DNA of 64,000 nt, taken from NCBI GenBank assembly GCA_020638795.1, contig JACKHW010000006.1, forward strand, positions 310,001 through 374,000, written 5' to 3'. This document shows positions 43,191 to 51,325 of the stretch, piece by piece; positions within the stretch are counted from its first letter, which is position 1, and each line of letters opens with the position of its first letter. The notes below the pieces were generated by a model that was not told where the DNA came from, searched no databases, and was given only the letters and a program-made list of their open reading frames with translations. The stretch is from Planctomycetota bacterium (GTDB taxonomy: Bacteria; Planctomycetota; UBA1135; GCA-002748355). The position numbers and the translations under genes were made by a program.

Positions 43191-45380
43191 CTACTTCTCG
43201 TGCGTCTTTCGGATTTCGACATCGACGGCGAAGGCGCGCCACCGCGCATCGTTGGTTGCTACGGCACGCGCCGATCGCGTGCGTGGCACGCGGACGAGTT
43301 CGTCGAGCATCGCCGGCAATTTCGTCGTCTCGCTGCCGCGCAGTCCGGCTGAGAAGCTCGCATGGACGTCGAACTCTCGATCGATCGCCAGGATCAGGTA
43401 GCGTTCGATCGCGGGGCGCTCGAGATCCCAATCTTCGTTCAGACCGAGTTCGATCGGGATCCTTCGGTGGTCCTCGATCCACTTGTCGCCGGGCGTATCC
43501 GGATGTGGGTGGATCACGTCGATGCCGGTGGTACCGCTGTCTCCGAACCGACGCGCTTCGGAGAGGGACAGCACGGCCACGGCGACTCGCTCACCGACGG
43601 CAACATCGAGGATCGCGAGCGAGGCGATCGCACCGGGCTTCGCGCTCTCCGCGTAGGTATGCGCGAGTGCACACGAGTAGTGGCCGCGCGCCGCCTTGGG
43701 TGTCGGAACGACGTGTGCATCGGAGAACTGCCCATCACGCAGCTCGCCGGCCATGGGACTGACGAACCCTGCGTCGATCGTGAGGTCGCCGTCCTGACCC
43801 GGCGTCGCGAGATTCCAGAGCCGGCGGAAGCGCAGTTCGTTCGCCGCGCACTGCTGCAAGGACGCATCCCACGGTGGGTCACCGAGGTCTTTCCGTTCGA
43901 ACAGAACGTGGCCTTCACGCGTTCGGAAGACGACCCCGTCCGATGTCTCCTCGATCGTGTAGTCGTACGTCGGCGCTTCCCGGTTCTCGATCACGTCGAA
44001 CCACGGGATCGCGCGCACTCGTTCCGCGAGGCTCCGTGTCACGAACGTCGTGAGCCTCGGCACCTCGACGGAGTACGCAACGACACGACTGACGAGCGAA
44101 TCCCGCGCGTCGACCTCGACCTGCGAGTCCCATGTGGCGCGCGCGCGAACGGCATCGGCTTTCTGCACGGTCGCACTTCCGATCTGTGCCCCGCTCCCAC
44201 GATCGTGCACGGTGAGCTTCGCACCTTCGGATACGAGACAGAGGTCTCCCGCTTCGATGACGAGATGCGTTCCGGACTTCGAGCGGACTTGTCGAGTCGG
44301 GAAGCCCGACACGCCGACACGGCCTACTCCGCCGAGTACGGTCCGCTTGGCGTTCCCTTCGATCGACACCGTTTGTCGCGTGCCGATCATGAGACGTGCA
44401 CGCGCGGCGAGATCCTCGTACGTCTCGCCCTGTCCTGCAAGCCGCAGTGCGTTCGTGAGGCTCCACGTCAGGAGACCGAACGTGCTCGCATCCGGCAGGA
44501 TCGCCAGAGGCTTCTTCAGCGGGAGTTCGAACGCAGTCTCATGGTCGAGGGCTGCCGCGATGTGCACCCAGTTGTGACGCGCATCGGCACGGCTCGATGC
44601 ATCATCCTCGGTCACCGTGATGTTCGCTGGCCAGAAGGCGGGAAGCTTGCGAAGTGCCTTCGTGCCCGCAGCGACGTATCGACTTGGTAGGCGATCGGCT
44701 CCCCGCAGCGCCGAACCCGAATGACATGCATCGGTGACGACCGTGACGAACTCCGATGGACACGCGGCGACGAGCGCCTGCAGTTCGTCGTCGATCAAGT
44801 CGTACTCGCCTTGCCGTCCTTCGATCCGGCTGTCGTACGCAAGCAGGCTTTCGTCCATTTGGTCGGACTCGCCCCGGCCCGACTCCGCGGCATCCGGGAC
44901 CTGAGAGCCATGCCCGCAGAACCAAAAGACGACCTGCGTTTCAGGGTTCGCAGGCTCGATCAGCCAATGCTGGAACGACTCGACGATCGCCTGCAGTGTG
45001 GCTCGTTCATCGAGGAGCGTCCGAATGTCAGCAGGATCGAAGCCACATGAATTCACGAGCGTGTGATGCGCGAGCTGGATGTCGTGCACGGGGCCTTCGA
45101 GTGGTGCGAACTCCTCGTGTGGCGGGTAGTTCGCGATGCCGACGAGCAAGGCGATCTTGTCACGTCCGCGTGGCTGCACGCGGTCGTTCTCGAGCTTTGC
45201 AAGCCCCTGAGGTTCGGAATCCGGCGCGCGTTCGGCAGCATCGCTCGACTTCTCCGCGTTCCGACCCGTTGCCGTTGCATGCGATTCGACGGACCGGGAC
45301 TCGCCACACGATGTCATCGCGATCGCCGCGAAGGCAAGACTCATGGCAAGTGGGATGCGTGTCGTGTGGGAACAGGGCAT
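43191..45380 (-). CDS. Metacaspase-like (peptidase C14) lipoprotein
   Basis: 729 residues. The N-terminus is a lipoprotein signal, LAFAAIAMTSC (Cys25). The caspase p20-like domain at about 74-330 contains the start KIALLVGIANYPP, catalytic His157 in FWFCGHGSQVPD and catalytic Cys219 in VVTDACHSGS. Acidic residues after the His (ESDQMDESLLAYD) match type I metacaspases, many of which need calcium. The remaining ~400 residues are strand-rich with no family recognised. A lipid anchor implies work outside the cytoplasm, unusual for metacaspases but not unique. It starts 6 bp after the CHAT protease stop. Confidence 0.88.
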   Translation of the reverse strand: MPCSHTTRIPLAMSLAFAAIAMTSCGESRSVESHATATGRNAEKSSDAAERAPDSEPQGLAKLENDRVQPRGRDKIALLVGIANYPPHEEFAPLEGPVHDIQLAHHTLVNSCGFDPADIRTLLDERATLQAIVESFQHWLIEPANPETQVVFWFCGHGSQVPDAAESGRGESDQMDESLLAYDSRIEGRQGEYDLIDDELQALVAACPSEFVTVVTDACHSGSALRGADRLPSRYVAAGTKALRKLPAFWPANITVTEDDASSRADARHNWVHIAAALDHETAFELPLKKPLAILPDASTFGLLTWSLTNALRLAGQGETYEDLAARARLMIGTRQTVSIEGNAKRTVLGGVGRVGVSGFPTRQVRSKSGTHLVIEAGDLCLVSEGAKLTVHDRGSGAQIGSATVQKADAVRARATWDSQVEVDARDSLVSRVVAYSVEVPRLTTFVTRSLAERVRAIPWFDVIENREAPTYDYTIEETSDGVVFRTREGHVLFERKDLGDPPWDASLQQCAANELRFRRLWNLATPGQDGDLTIDAGFVSPMAGELRDGQFSDAHVVPTPKAARGHYSCALAHTYAESAKPGAIASLAILDVAVGERVAVAVLSLSEARRFGDSGTTGIDVIHPHPDTPGDKWIEDHRRIPIELGLNEDWDLERPAIERYLILAIDREFDVHASFSAGLRGSETTKLPAMLDELVRVPRTRSARAVATNDARWRAFAVDVEIRKTHEK

Positions 45381-45386
45381 GAGGTC

Positions 45387-48149
45387 TCAGCGCGTTTCGC
45401 GTCCCGAGCCGAACATCGCGAACGGTGCCCAGTGACGCGTTTGTGGTTGTGTTTTTGCTGCCCACTGTTTCGTGCGGTGCAGCGCCAGGGCCCGGTCCAG
45501 CCCCCCGCCGTGAGCGAGCTCTTCGTAGAACTTCGCCATGAACGCCGCGGTCGTGTCGTCCTGGACCTTCCACATCGTTCCCACGACACAACGGCAACCG
45601 GCGAAGAGAAAACCGAGTGGCAGTGTGGCGGCAGTCTCCGGTCGCCGGGCGCGGTTCGTGGCAGTTTCGCACGCCGAGAGCACGACCATTTCCGTTCCGC
45701 GCAACTTGCCGCGCCAACGATTGGTGAACAGCTCGCGAATACTGACGAACCCGTCATCCTCGAGATCGCTGCCCGTCGACATCGAGAACACGATGCCGCC
45801 GAACGCGCGTTTGCCGACGCTCGTCGTCAATCCGTGCGATGCGATGTGCACGAAACGAGCGTCGTCGAGTGCTTCGAAGAAACGCTGTTCGGTCGCGTCC
45901 GCTCCTTCGAGCCGCACACACGAACCGGGCACCAGGCTGAAGTCGCGAAATGCGTCGAGCGTGCGCCTCACTCGCTCGAGTTCCTCGTGTGTCTTCGGCA
46001 GTTCGTCGAGCTTCCGCCAGTGGAGCCGTCTCGAACTCTCGGGCTCGGCAGCACCGATGCGCGGACATCCAGCCAGCACCGCAGCACTGCGCGGTTCGAA
46101 ATCTTCGCGATCGCGAAGTCGCGTGAGGAGGCTGGCCGACGACAGGTGTACGACGGCGGGGCCGTGATCGATCCAACGACCTTCGTCGCCCCACGGCAAG
46201 ATCTCGTACGGAAAGCCCGCGGTCTTCGCGGTGCCCACGATGTAGACCGAGCGGCTTCCGGCGAGCGCGTCACGAACGTCGGCAGGCATCATCGCCGCTG
46301 CGACACCAGAGAGCGAATCGGGCACGGTGCGGGCAGGTCGCCCCGGCGCGCGGCGTACCGGTTTGCCGCGTTCGTTCGACCCAGTGCCGACAGAAGGGTC
46401 GCCAGGCGCGATCGCTGCCATCACCTCGCCAGCACGCGCTTCGAACGAACTCGCTTCGGCTGGAAGACGCAGCAACTTGCACGTGTCCTGCGTCACGACC
46501 ATGGCAAAAGGACGCTCGACATCGAGGATGAACTGCAACATCGCTTCGCCGTCGGACAACGTTGCCATGCACTGACTGAGGTGCACGCGCATCGGTGGCG
46601 ACGTTGGCGCTCCGAGTTCGTCCTCGACGAGACGGAGTTCATCGAAGGCGCGTTCGAGTTCGTCGTCGGCGGTCGCCGAACTAGCGGGTTTCTCTTCGGC
46701 ACCGTCTTCGTGCTCGTCCACGAAGAGCCGCCTCGTCGCACGCAGCATCCGCGTGTTGGCTTCTTCCCAACGCTTGCGCACCGACGTATCCGGATGCCGT
46801 TGTTCGAATGCTTGCGCCGACTCTCGCACGCGATCGAAGCGCGCGAGGTCGAGCGACTGGAGATCGAGGCTCGAAGTCGCCGACTCGACGAGGTCGAAGA
46901 CCTTGGACTCGTCGATCGAACCTGGAAGGTCGAGCAGCAACGATGCGTGTTCGTGGAATACGCGCGACGTGCGAAGCGCGCGCTGGTGCTGGCCATGCAG
47001 TTCGGGCAGTTTCCGCTCGGCCCTCGAGAGCCGCAGGAGGACGACGGACGCCTTCTGGATGTGCTTCTCGGCTTCACGAAGTTCGCCGAGTTGGCGGAGG
47101 CACATGGCAAGGCGGTAGTGCGACCAGGCTGTTTCGAAGTCGCCCTGTGACGAGCTGGCCTCCGCGAGATCGATCGCTTCACGGAAGTAATCGGCGGCCT
47201 CGGTGAGCAGCTTCTCGTCGGGCGATCCGCTGCCCTTGTCCTTGTCCTCGGAGTCGACGCGGAGGTGCGCGAGTTCTTGCAGACTGCGGCCGAGATTGAC
47301 CGCCGTTTGGATGCGTTGCGCCGCCGGTGCAGTGCCATCTTGAATCGCATACGCGGATCTGAGGAGCGGCACCGCGGCTTTCGGGTCTCCACACCCGAGC
47401 AAGATCGTCGCGTATCGCTGCGTCGCGAGATTCACGAGACCGGATTCCGGATGATCCACGGCCAGTGTGTAGGCATGCGACGCGCGTTCGCCCGCGGCGT
47501 CGTGCTCTTCGGACTCGAGATGTGCGAGCGCGAGCGCGAAGCACAGATACACGCGCGCCGGGATCGAGTACGACGTTTCGCTCGGGACGAAGTCCGCCTC
47601 GAGAAGGCGGATCACTTCGGCGTCCCGTCCGAGATCGGTCAGACACGACGCGACGGCGAGCAGGCTCTGTGCGCATACATCGGTACCAGGCGTCGTCGCT
47701 TGCCAAGCTCTTCGGGCATGGTCGAGTGCGCGCGCAGCGCGTTCGTGCGAGCGCAGGAACATCGCATAGGACCTGTCGATGTCGAACTTGAGATCGTCGT
47801 CCACCTGGTCGTAGTGGCGCAGGGCGGCGCGATACGATCGTTCGGCGATCGCGTCGCCGCCCGGAATCCGCTCGGAACAAGCAGCATGGATCCGGTACGC
47901 CTGCGCGAAGTCGCTCGGCGTCGGTCGATCGGCTGCAGCGTCCTCTTTCGGATCACCAGCCGTACCACCAGCCGTACTACCAGCAACGACGAGCGCCGCT
48001 TCGATCGTCTTCGCTGCCGTAGCCGCGTCGCCCTTCCGTGCTTGCTCGCGTGCGAGCTCGATCGCCCGTCTGAGTTCGTTCGCGGCCGTAGTGACGGTCT
48101 GCGCAGGGACCGCGAGAACTGCGATCCATGCGATCCACGCGCCGCTCAC
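45387..48149 (-). CDS. Exported TPR-CHAT family protease
   Basis: The GTG at 48149 is preferred: GGAG lies 9 nt upstream and the resulting N-terminus VSGAWIAWIAVLAVPAQ is a clean signal peptide. An ATG at 48197 would overlap the Kelch gene by 31 bp. The protein has 920 residues. TPR-like helical repeats fill about 25-480. The CHAT domain (caspase-like, HetF-associated) occupies roughly 560-920, with the catalytic His in VHIASHG (about 772) and Cys in VLSACETA (about 827), followed by FLFAGCRCVVGTMWKV. CHAT proteases belong to clan CD with caspases. Two further in-frame loops, PETAATLPLG and GRETR, are family-like. It is probably extracytoplasmic; its target may be the adjacent caspase or the Kelch protein, which is inference. 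Confidence 0.88.
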   Translation of the reverse strand: MSGAWIAWIAVLAVPAQTVTTAANELRRAIELAREQARKGDAATAAKTIEAALVVAGSTAGGTAGDPKEDAAADRPTPSDFAQAYRIHAACSERIPGGDAIAERSYRAALRHYDQVDDDLKFDIDRSYAMFLRSHERAARALDHARRAWQATTPGTDVCAQSLLAVASCLTDLGRDAEVIRLLEADFVPSETSYSIPARVYLCFALALAHLESEEHDAAGERASHAYTLAVDHPESGLVNLATQRYATILLGCGDPKAAVPLLRSAYAIQDGTAPAAQRIQTAVNLGRSLQELAHLRVDSEDKDKGSGSPDEKLLTEAADYFREAIDLAEASSSQGDFETAWSHYRLAMCLRQLGELREAEKHIQKASVVLLRLSRAERKLPELHGQHQRALRTSRVFHEHASLLLDLPGSIDESKVFDLVESATSSLDLQSLDLARFDRVRESAQAFEQRHPDTSVRKRWEEANTRMLRATRRLFVDEHEDGAEEKPASSATADDELERAFDELRLVEDELGAPTSPPMRVHLSQCMATLSDGEAMLQFILDVERPFAMVVTQDTCKLLRLPAEASSFEARAGEVMAAIAPGDPSVGTGSNERGKPVRRAPGRPARTVPDSLSGVAAAMMPADVRDALAGSRSVYIVGTAKTAGFPYEILPWGDEGRWIDHGPAVVHLSSASLLTRLRDREDFEPRSAAVLAGCPRIGAAEPESSRRLHWRKLDELPKTHEELERVRRTLDAFRDFSLVPGSCVRLEGADATEQRFFEALDDARFVHIASHGLTTSVGKRAFGGIVFSMSTGSDLEDDGFVSIRELFTNRWRGKLRGTEMVVLSACETATNRARRPETAATLPLGFLFAGCRCVVGTMWKVQDDTTAAFMAKFYEELAHGGGLDRALALHRTKQWAAKTQPQTRHWAPFAMFGSGRETR

Positions 48150-48165
48150 GCCCGCAGTCTCCGAC

Positions 48166-50475
48166 TCATCGCTCGCCGACCTGCAGATCGAGTGCACCCG
48201 ACATCGCGTCGATCAGACTGCCGCCCGGGATCGCTGCCTGCACGACCCAACGGGCTCCGAGGAGCGAAGCGGAGTTGGGTACGGGAGCGCTCCACGTCGC
48301 GACACCTGCAGAATCGGCGAGTCGCGGTTCGATCAGCGCCGGGATCGTGCGCAGGAAGCACGCCGTCATGTTCTGCCTCGGGATCGGGATTTCGACCGCG
48401 CTCGCACCGAGGAGGAACGCCACCGGCGCGTTCGCACGAATCGAATCGACAGTCAGCACCTGGGACAGGCCGAGCCAAGGACCGAACACTCGATAAAGTT
48501 CGGGCGTGCCGGACATGCCGGGGCAAGCTGTCCCGATCCGCTTGGCGACGGATGGCTTGGTGGCGCCGTACGACCAAGTGTCACTCATGATCTTGAACGG
48601 AGTCGATCGCGTCTCGACGCCGCCGAAGAGGATCGTCTCTTCGTTGTTGCCATCGTAGGCGAGCGCGTAGGCCTCGCGCGGAGTCGGACTCGCTGCGGCA
48701 TTGATTGCGTGCCAGGTGACACCGTCCCACTCCCACGTGTCGTTCATGATCACGCTCTTGTTCGACGCGTCGCAGTTTCGGCCGCCGTAGATCACGACCC
48801 GCCGGCGGGCCTCGTCGTAGACCATGACTCCCTCGGCGCGTGGCGACGGGGACTGTGTTGGCGACATCTTGGTCCAGGCCCGACCATCCCACTCCCAGGT
48901 GTCACCAAAGAAGTTGCACAACGACGCCTCACCGCCAAAGAGCACGACACGTCCTCGCGCCTTGTCCGTCGCCATGAAGGCCTTGATGCGCTTCGGAGGC
49001 AGGAGCGACGGGGTGAGCTTGTTCCACGACTTGCCATCCCACTCTTGGAAGTCGTCGAGGACGATCGGTCGCTGTTGCGCGTCGACCGACAAGCCACTGA
49101 AGACGAGTGTCGTCTTTCGAATCGGATCGTAGGCCTGTACGTGGAAGTGACGTAGCGCTTCCGTGCCCGGAACCACCTGCGGGATCCAACTGCTGCCGTT
49201 CCACTCCCACACGTCACCGATCGGGATGTTCAGCTTGTCACCACCGCCCACCAGGACGACACGCGCGCGCGATGCGTCGTAGGACATGCGGTGCCCACCG
49301 CGTTCGGGCGGCGCGGGGGACACGAGCTTCTCCGTCCAGCGCGTGCCGTTCCACGTCCACGTGTCGCGCAGCGCGGTTTGGTTGCCTCGCCCACCACCGA
49401 AGAGCAGGATCTCCTCGCGTGCCTCGTCGTAGACCATCCAGTGGCTCCCGCGCGAAGACGGTGGCGGGAGCACTCGCTTCCAAGTCGCTCCGGTCCATCC
49501 CCAAGTCTCCGGAATGAGCTGTCCTTGGTCATCGAGCCCGCCGAACAACACGAGCATGCGTAGTGCGGGATCGTAGGCCATCGCGTGTTCGGATCTGGCC
49601 GAAGGCGAAGTCGCGGGACTCAGCTTCGTCCAACCGGTCTGCACGTCGAACGAGTACGTGTCCGCCGTGGCGATGCCGTTGTGCCGACCACCGAAGAGCA
49701 AGAGTTTGTTGGTCGCGTGATCGAACGCGAGCGTCGCTTCGTTGCCCGCGGTCGGTGTGGCGCCGACCGTGATCTGCGTCCATGTATTGCGCGCGAAGTC
49801 GAAGACCCACGTGTCCTGCCGTCCCATTCCGCCGAAGAGGACGGCAATGTCGAGGAGGGGGTCGTAGGCGAGAGAATGACCATGTCGCGGTGCCGGACCC
49901 GTCACCTGGATCTCGGTCCACTGCATGAGGTCACGATCGAAGGTCCAGAAGTCGGCGAGGTCATTGCGCGTCCCGAAACCACCGAACATCAAGACTTGGC
50001 CACGGCGCGAATCGAAGCTCATCGCATGGTGCATGCGTGCTTCGGGAGACACGTTGAGCGACCCGCGCAACCATGCGTTGGAGTCGCTGTCCCAGATCAC
50101 GGTGTCCTTCGTGACCCCACCCGTGCCCCTCCCACCGAACACGACGATGCTCGATGGATGCGAGGTCGACGAGAAGTACGCGATCGACATCCCGACGAGC
50201 GCACCTGGCGACGCCGATGGCTTCTTCAGCTGCCAACTGCCGTCGACCGGGCTACTCGTCCAGGTTTCGTCGAGCGTCGTTTGCAGCGTGTTGCCGCCGT
50301 AGAGCAGCAGACGGCCCTGCTGTCGATCGGAAACGAGTCCGTGCCCGTAACGGAGTTCGACGTTGTGCCAGGTCGTTTGCGCTCGGAGCGCGCACGGAAG
50401 CAACAAGAGCGCGACTGCGACGACTCGCGAGGGCGTCGACCGGTCGTGAGAAGAGTGTGAGGCTTGCGGCTTCAT
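48166..50475 (-). CDS. Exported Kelch-repeat beta-propeller protein
   Basis: 769 residues. A signal peptide is at about 15-32 (VVAVALLLLPCALRA). About eleven Kelch-type blades run from 45 to 640, each with a hydrophobic strand, a Gly-Gly and a Trp about 20 residues later, for example VLMFGGFGTRNDLADFW, VLFGGMGRQDTWVF, LLLFGGRHN, ILLFGGGRG, VVLFGGEASL and VVIYGGRN. The C-terminal ~120 residues (IGTACPG, FLLGASAVEI, MTACFLRTIPALIEPRL, ARWVVQAAIPGG) match the shared domain of other exported proteins here. Propellers bind proteins or glycans. It lies 33 bp after the SRPBCC gene and is followed by the CHAT protease gene. Confidence 0.88.
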   Translation of the reverse strand: MKPQASHSSHDRSTPSRVVAVALLLLPCALRAQTTWHNVELRYGHGLVSDRQQGRLLLYGGNTLQTTLDETWTSSPVDGSWQLKKPSASPGALVGMSIAYFSSTSHPSSIVVFGGRGTGGVTKDTVIWDSDSNAWLRGSLNVSPEARMHHAMSFDSRRGQVLMFGGFGTRNDLADFWTFDRDLMQWTEIQVTGPAPRHGHSLAYDPLLDIAVLFGGMGRQDTWVFDFARNTWTQITVGATPTAGNEATLAFDHATNKLLLFGGRHNGIATADTYSFDVQTGWTKLSPATSPSARSEHAMAYDPALRMLVLFGGLDDQGQLIPETWGWTGATWKRVLPPPSSRGSHWMVYDEAREEILLFGGGRGNQTALRDTWTWNGTRWTEKLVSPAPPERGGHRMSYDASRARVVLVGGGDKLNIPIGDVWEWNGSSWIPQVVPGTEALRHFHVQAYDPIRKTTLVFSGLSVDAQQRPIVLDDFQEWDGKSWNKLTPSLLPPKRIKAFMATDKARGRVVLFGGEASLCNFFGDTWEWDGRAWTKMSPTQSPSPRAEGVMVYDEARRRVVIYGGRNCDASNKSVIMNDTWEWDGVTWHAINAAASPTPREAYALAYDGNNEETILFGGVETRSTPFKIMSDTWSYGATKPSVAKRIGTACPGMSGTPELYRVFGPWLGLSQVLTVDSIRANAPVAFLLGASAVEIPIPRQNMTACFLRTIPALIEPRLADSAGVATWSAPVPNSASLLGARWVVQAAIPGGSLIDAMSGALDLQVGER

Positions 50476-50508
50476 CGTGCGTTGTCGGATCCGAGGTGGC
50501 AGGACCTC

Positions 50509-50979
50509 TCACGCCTCCGTGCTGTCGCCGTCCGAGACCAGCACGCAGAGGCTTTCGAGTCGATTCAACGCCTTTGGCCAGGCGTCTTTCATCATCGCTT
50601 CGAAGTCTTCGGTGACATCCTGGTCGATGACGAGGCGCGTCCCACCGAGCGTGGCTTCGAAGCTGTAGTTCTCGTAGGCGGGTGCCCAAGCCCGGATCGC
50701 GTCGCTCTCGGTGTCCTCGACACCGCCGTGGATGAATCCGAGGTGGCGAATCGAGACGAACTCTCGTGGTCGCAGCTCCGCGATCTCGGCGACCATGCCG
50801 TCACCATTCGGCGCGAGGAAGCGAATGCGTTCGCCTTCCTCCCACGCACCGTCGTAGTGCGATCCTTCGCAAAATGCGGCTGTCCAATGCTCATAGGAAT
50901 CGGGCGCGAGCATCGTCGACCAAACGGTCGCGACGGGCGCCGGGATGTCCTTGATGAAACGCAGGCGCTTGTTCGTCAT
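50509..50979 (-). CDS. SRPBCC (START-like) domain protein
   Basis: 156 residues. The N-terminal strand RFIKDIPAPVATVWSTML, then YEHWTAAFCEGSHYDGAWEEGERI and the central helix DVTEDFEAMMKDAWPKALNRLE give the AHSA1/polyketide cyclase-like pattern of SRPBCC proteins, which have a deep cavity for hydrophobic ligands or act as Hsp90 co-regulators. No signal peptide. It is the first gene of the minus-strand run leading into the Kelch-CHAT-caspase genes, but a functional link is not shown. Confidence 0.85.
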   Translation of the reverse strand: MTNKRLRFIKDIPAPVATVWSTMLAPDSYEHWTAAFCEGSHYDGAWEEGERIRFLAPNGDGMVAEIAELRPREFVSIRHLGFIHGGVEDTESDAIRAWAPAYENYSFEATLGGTRLVIDQDVTEDFEAMMKDAWPKALNRLESLCVLVSDGDSTEA

Positions 50980-51144
50980 CGTCGGCGCATCCTAGCGCCA
51001 TCCACGATCGGCGTGTCGAACGGTCATGTCTCGAGTACGTCCGATCGAACTCCGGGAATGCGCACGGGATGTCCGCGGCGAGCTCGATCCGCTCTCCGAG
51101 CGCGAGCGTCCGGTCATCGAGGCCGTGGGATGCAGCTCGCGGAA

Positions 51145-51221
51145 TGGTACGCCCGAGAGGATTCGAACCTCTGACCTCATGCTCCGGAGGCATGCGCTCT
51201 ATCCAGCTGAGCTACGGGCGC
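51145..51221 (-). tRNA. tRNA-Arg (CCG anticodon)
   Basis: On the minus strand the acceptor GCGCCCG pairs with CGGGCGT (the first pair is G-U), the D-arm is GCTC...GAGC, the anticodon stem-loop is CATGC-CTCCGGA-GCATG with anticodon CCG, the T-arm is AGAGG-TTCGAAT-CCTCT, and CCA is encoded (51147-51145). A normal 77-nt cloverleaf. Confidence 0.95.
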
Positions 51222-51325
51222 TCGTTCGGGGGAGAAGAGCAAAGAGGGCGCGTGACGAAAGGGCAAGCACCGGCCCGAGAAAAGGGTTGCGGGACGGGCG
51301 AGCAATCGGCGGATAGGCTCCCCGT

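Noticed and set aside
43362..44690. 442-codon plus-strand frame opposite the caspase-like gene
   Set aside because: Opposite strand of a gene with intact catalytic motifs; no recognisable family.
45063..47150. A 695-codon open frame on the plus strand opposite the CHAT protease gene
   Set aside because: Antisense to a gene with clear catalytic motifs; composition is Arg-rich and no domain is visible. High GC with few stop codons explains its length.
40949..50979. The caspase/CHAT run as a known defence island
   Set aside because: No CRISPR, nuclease, reverse transcriptase, restriction or other recognised defence gene flanks it, and the proteases carry export signals. A defence role is possible but not supported beyond protease content.
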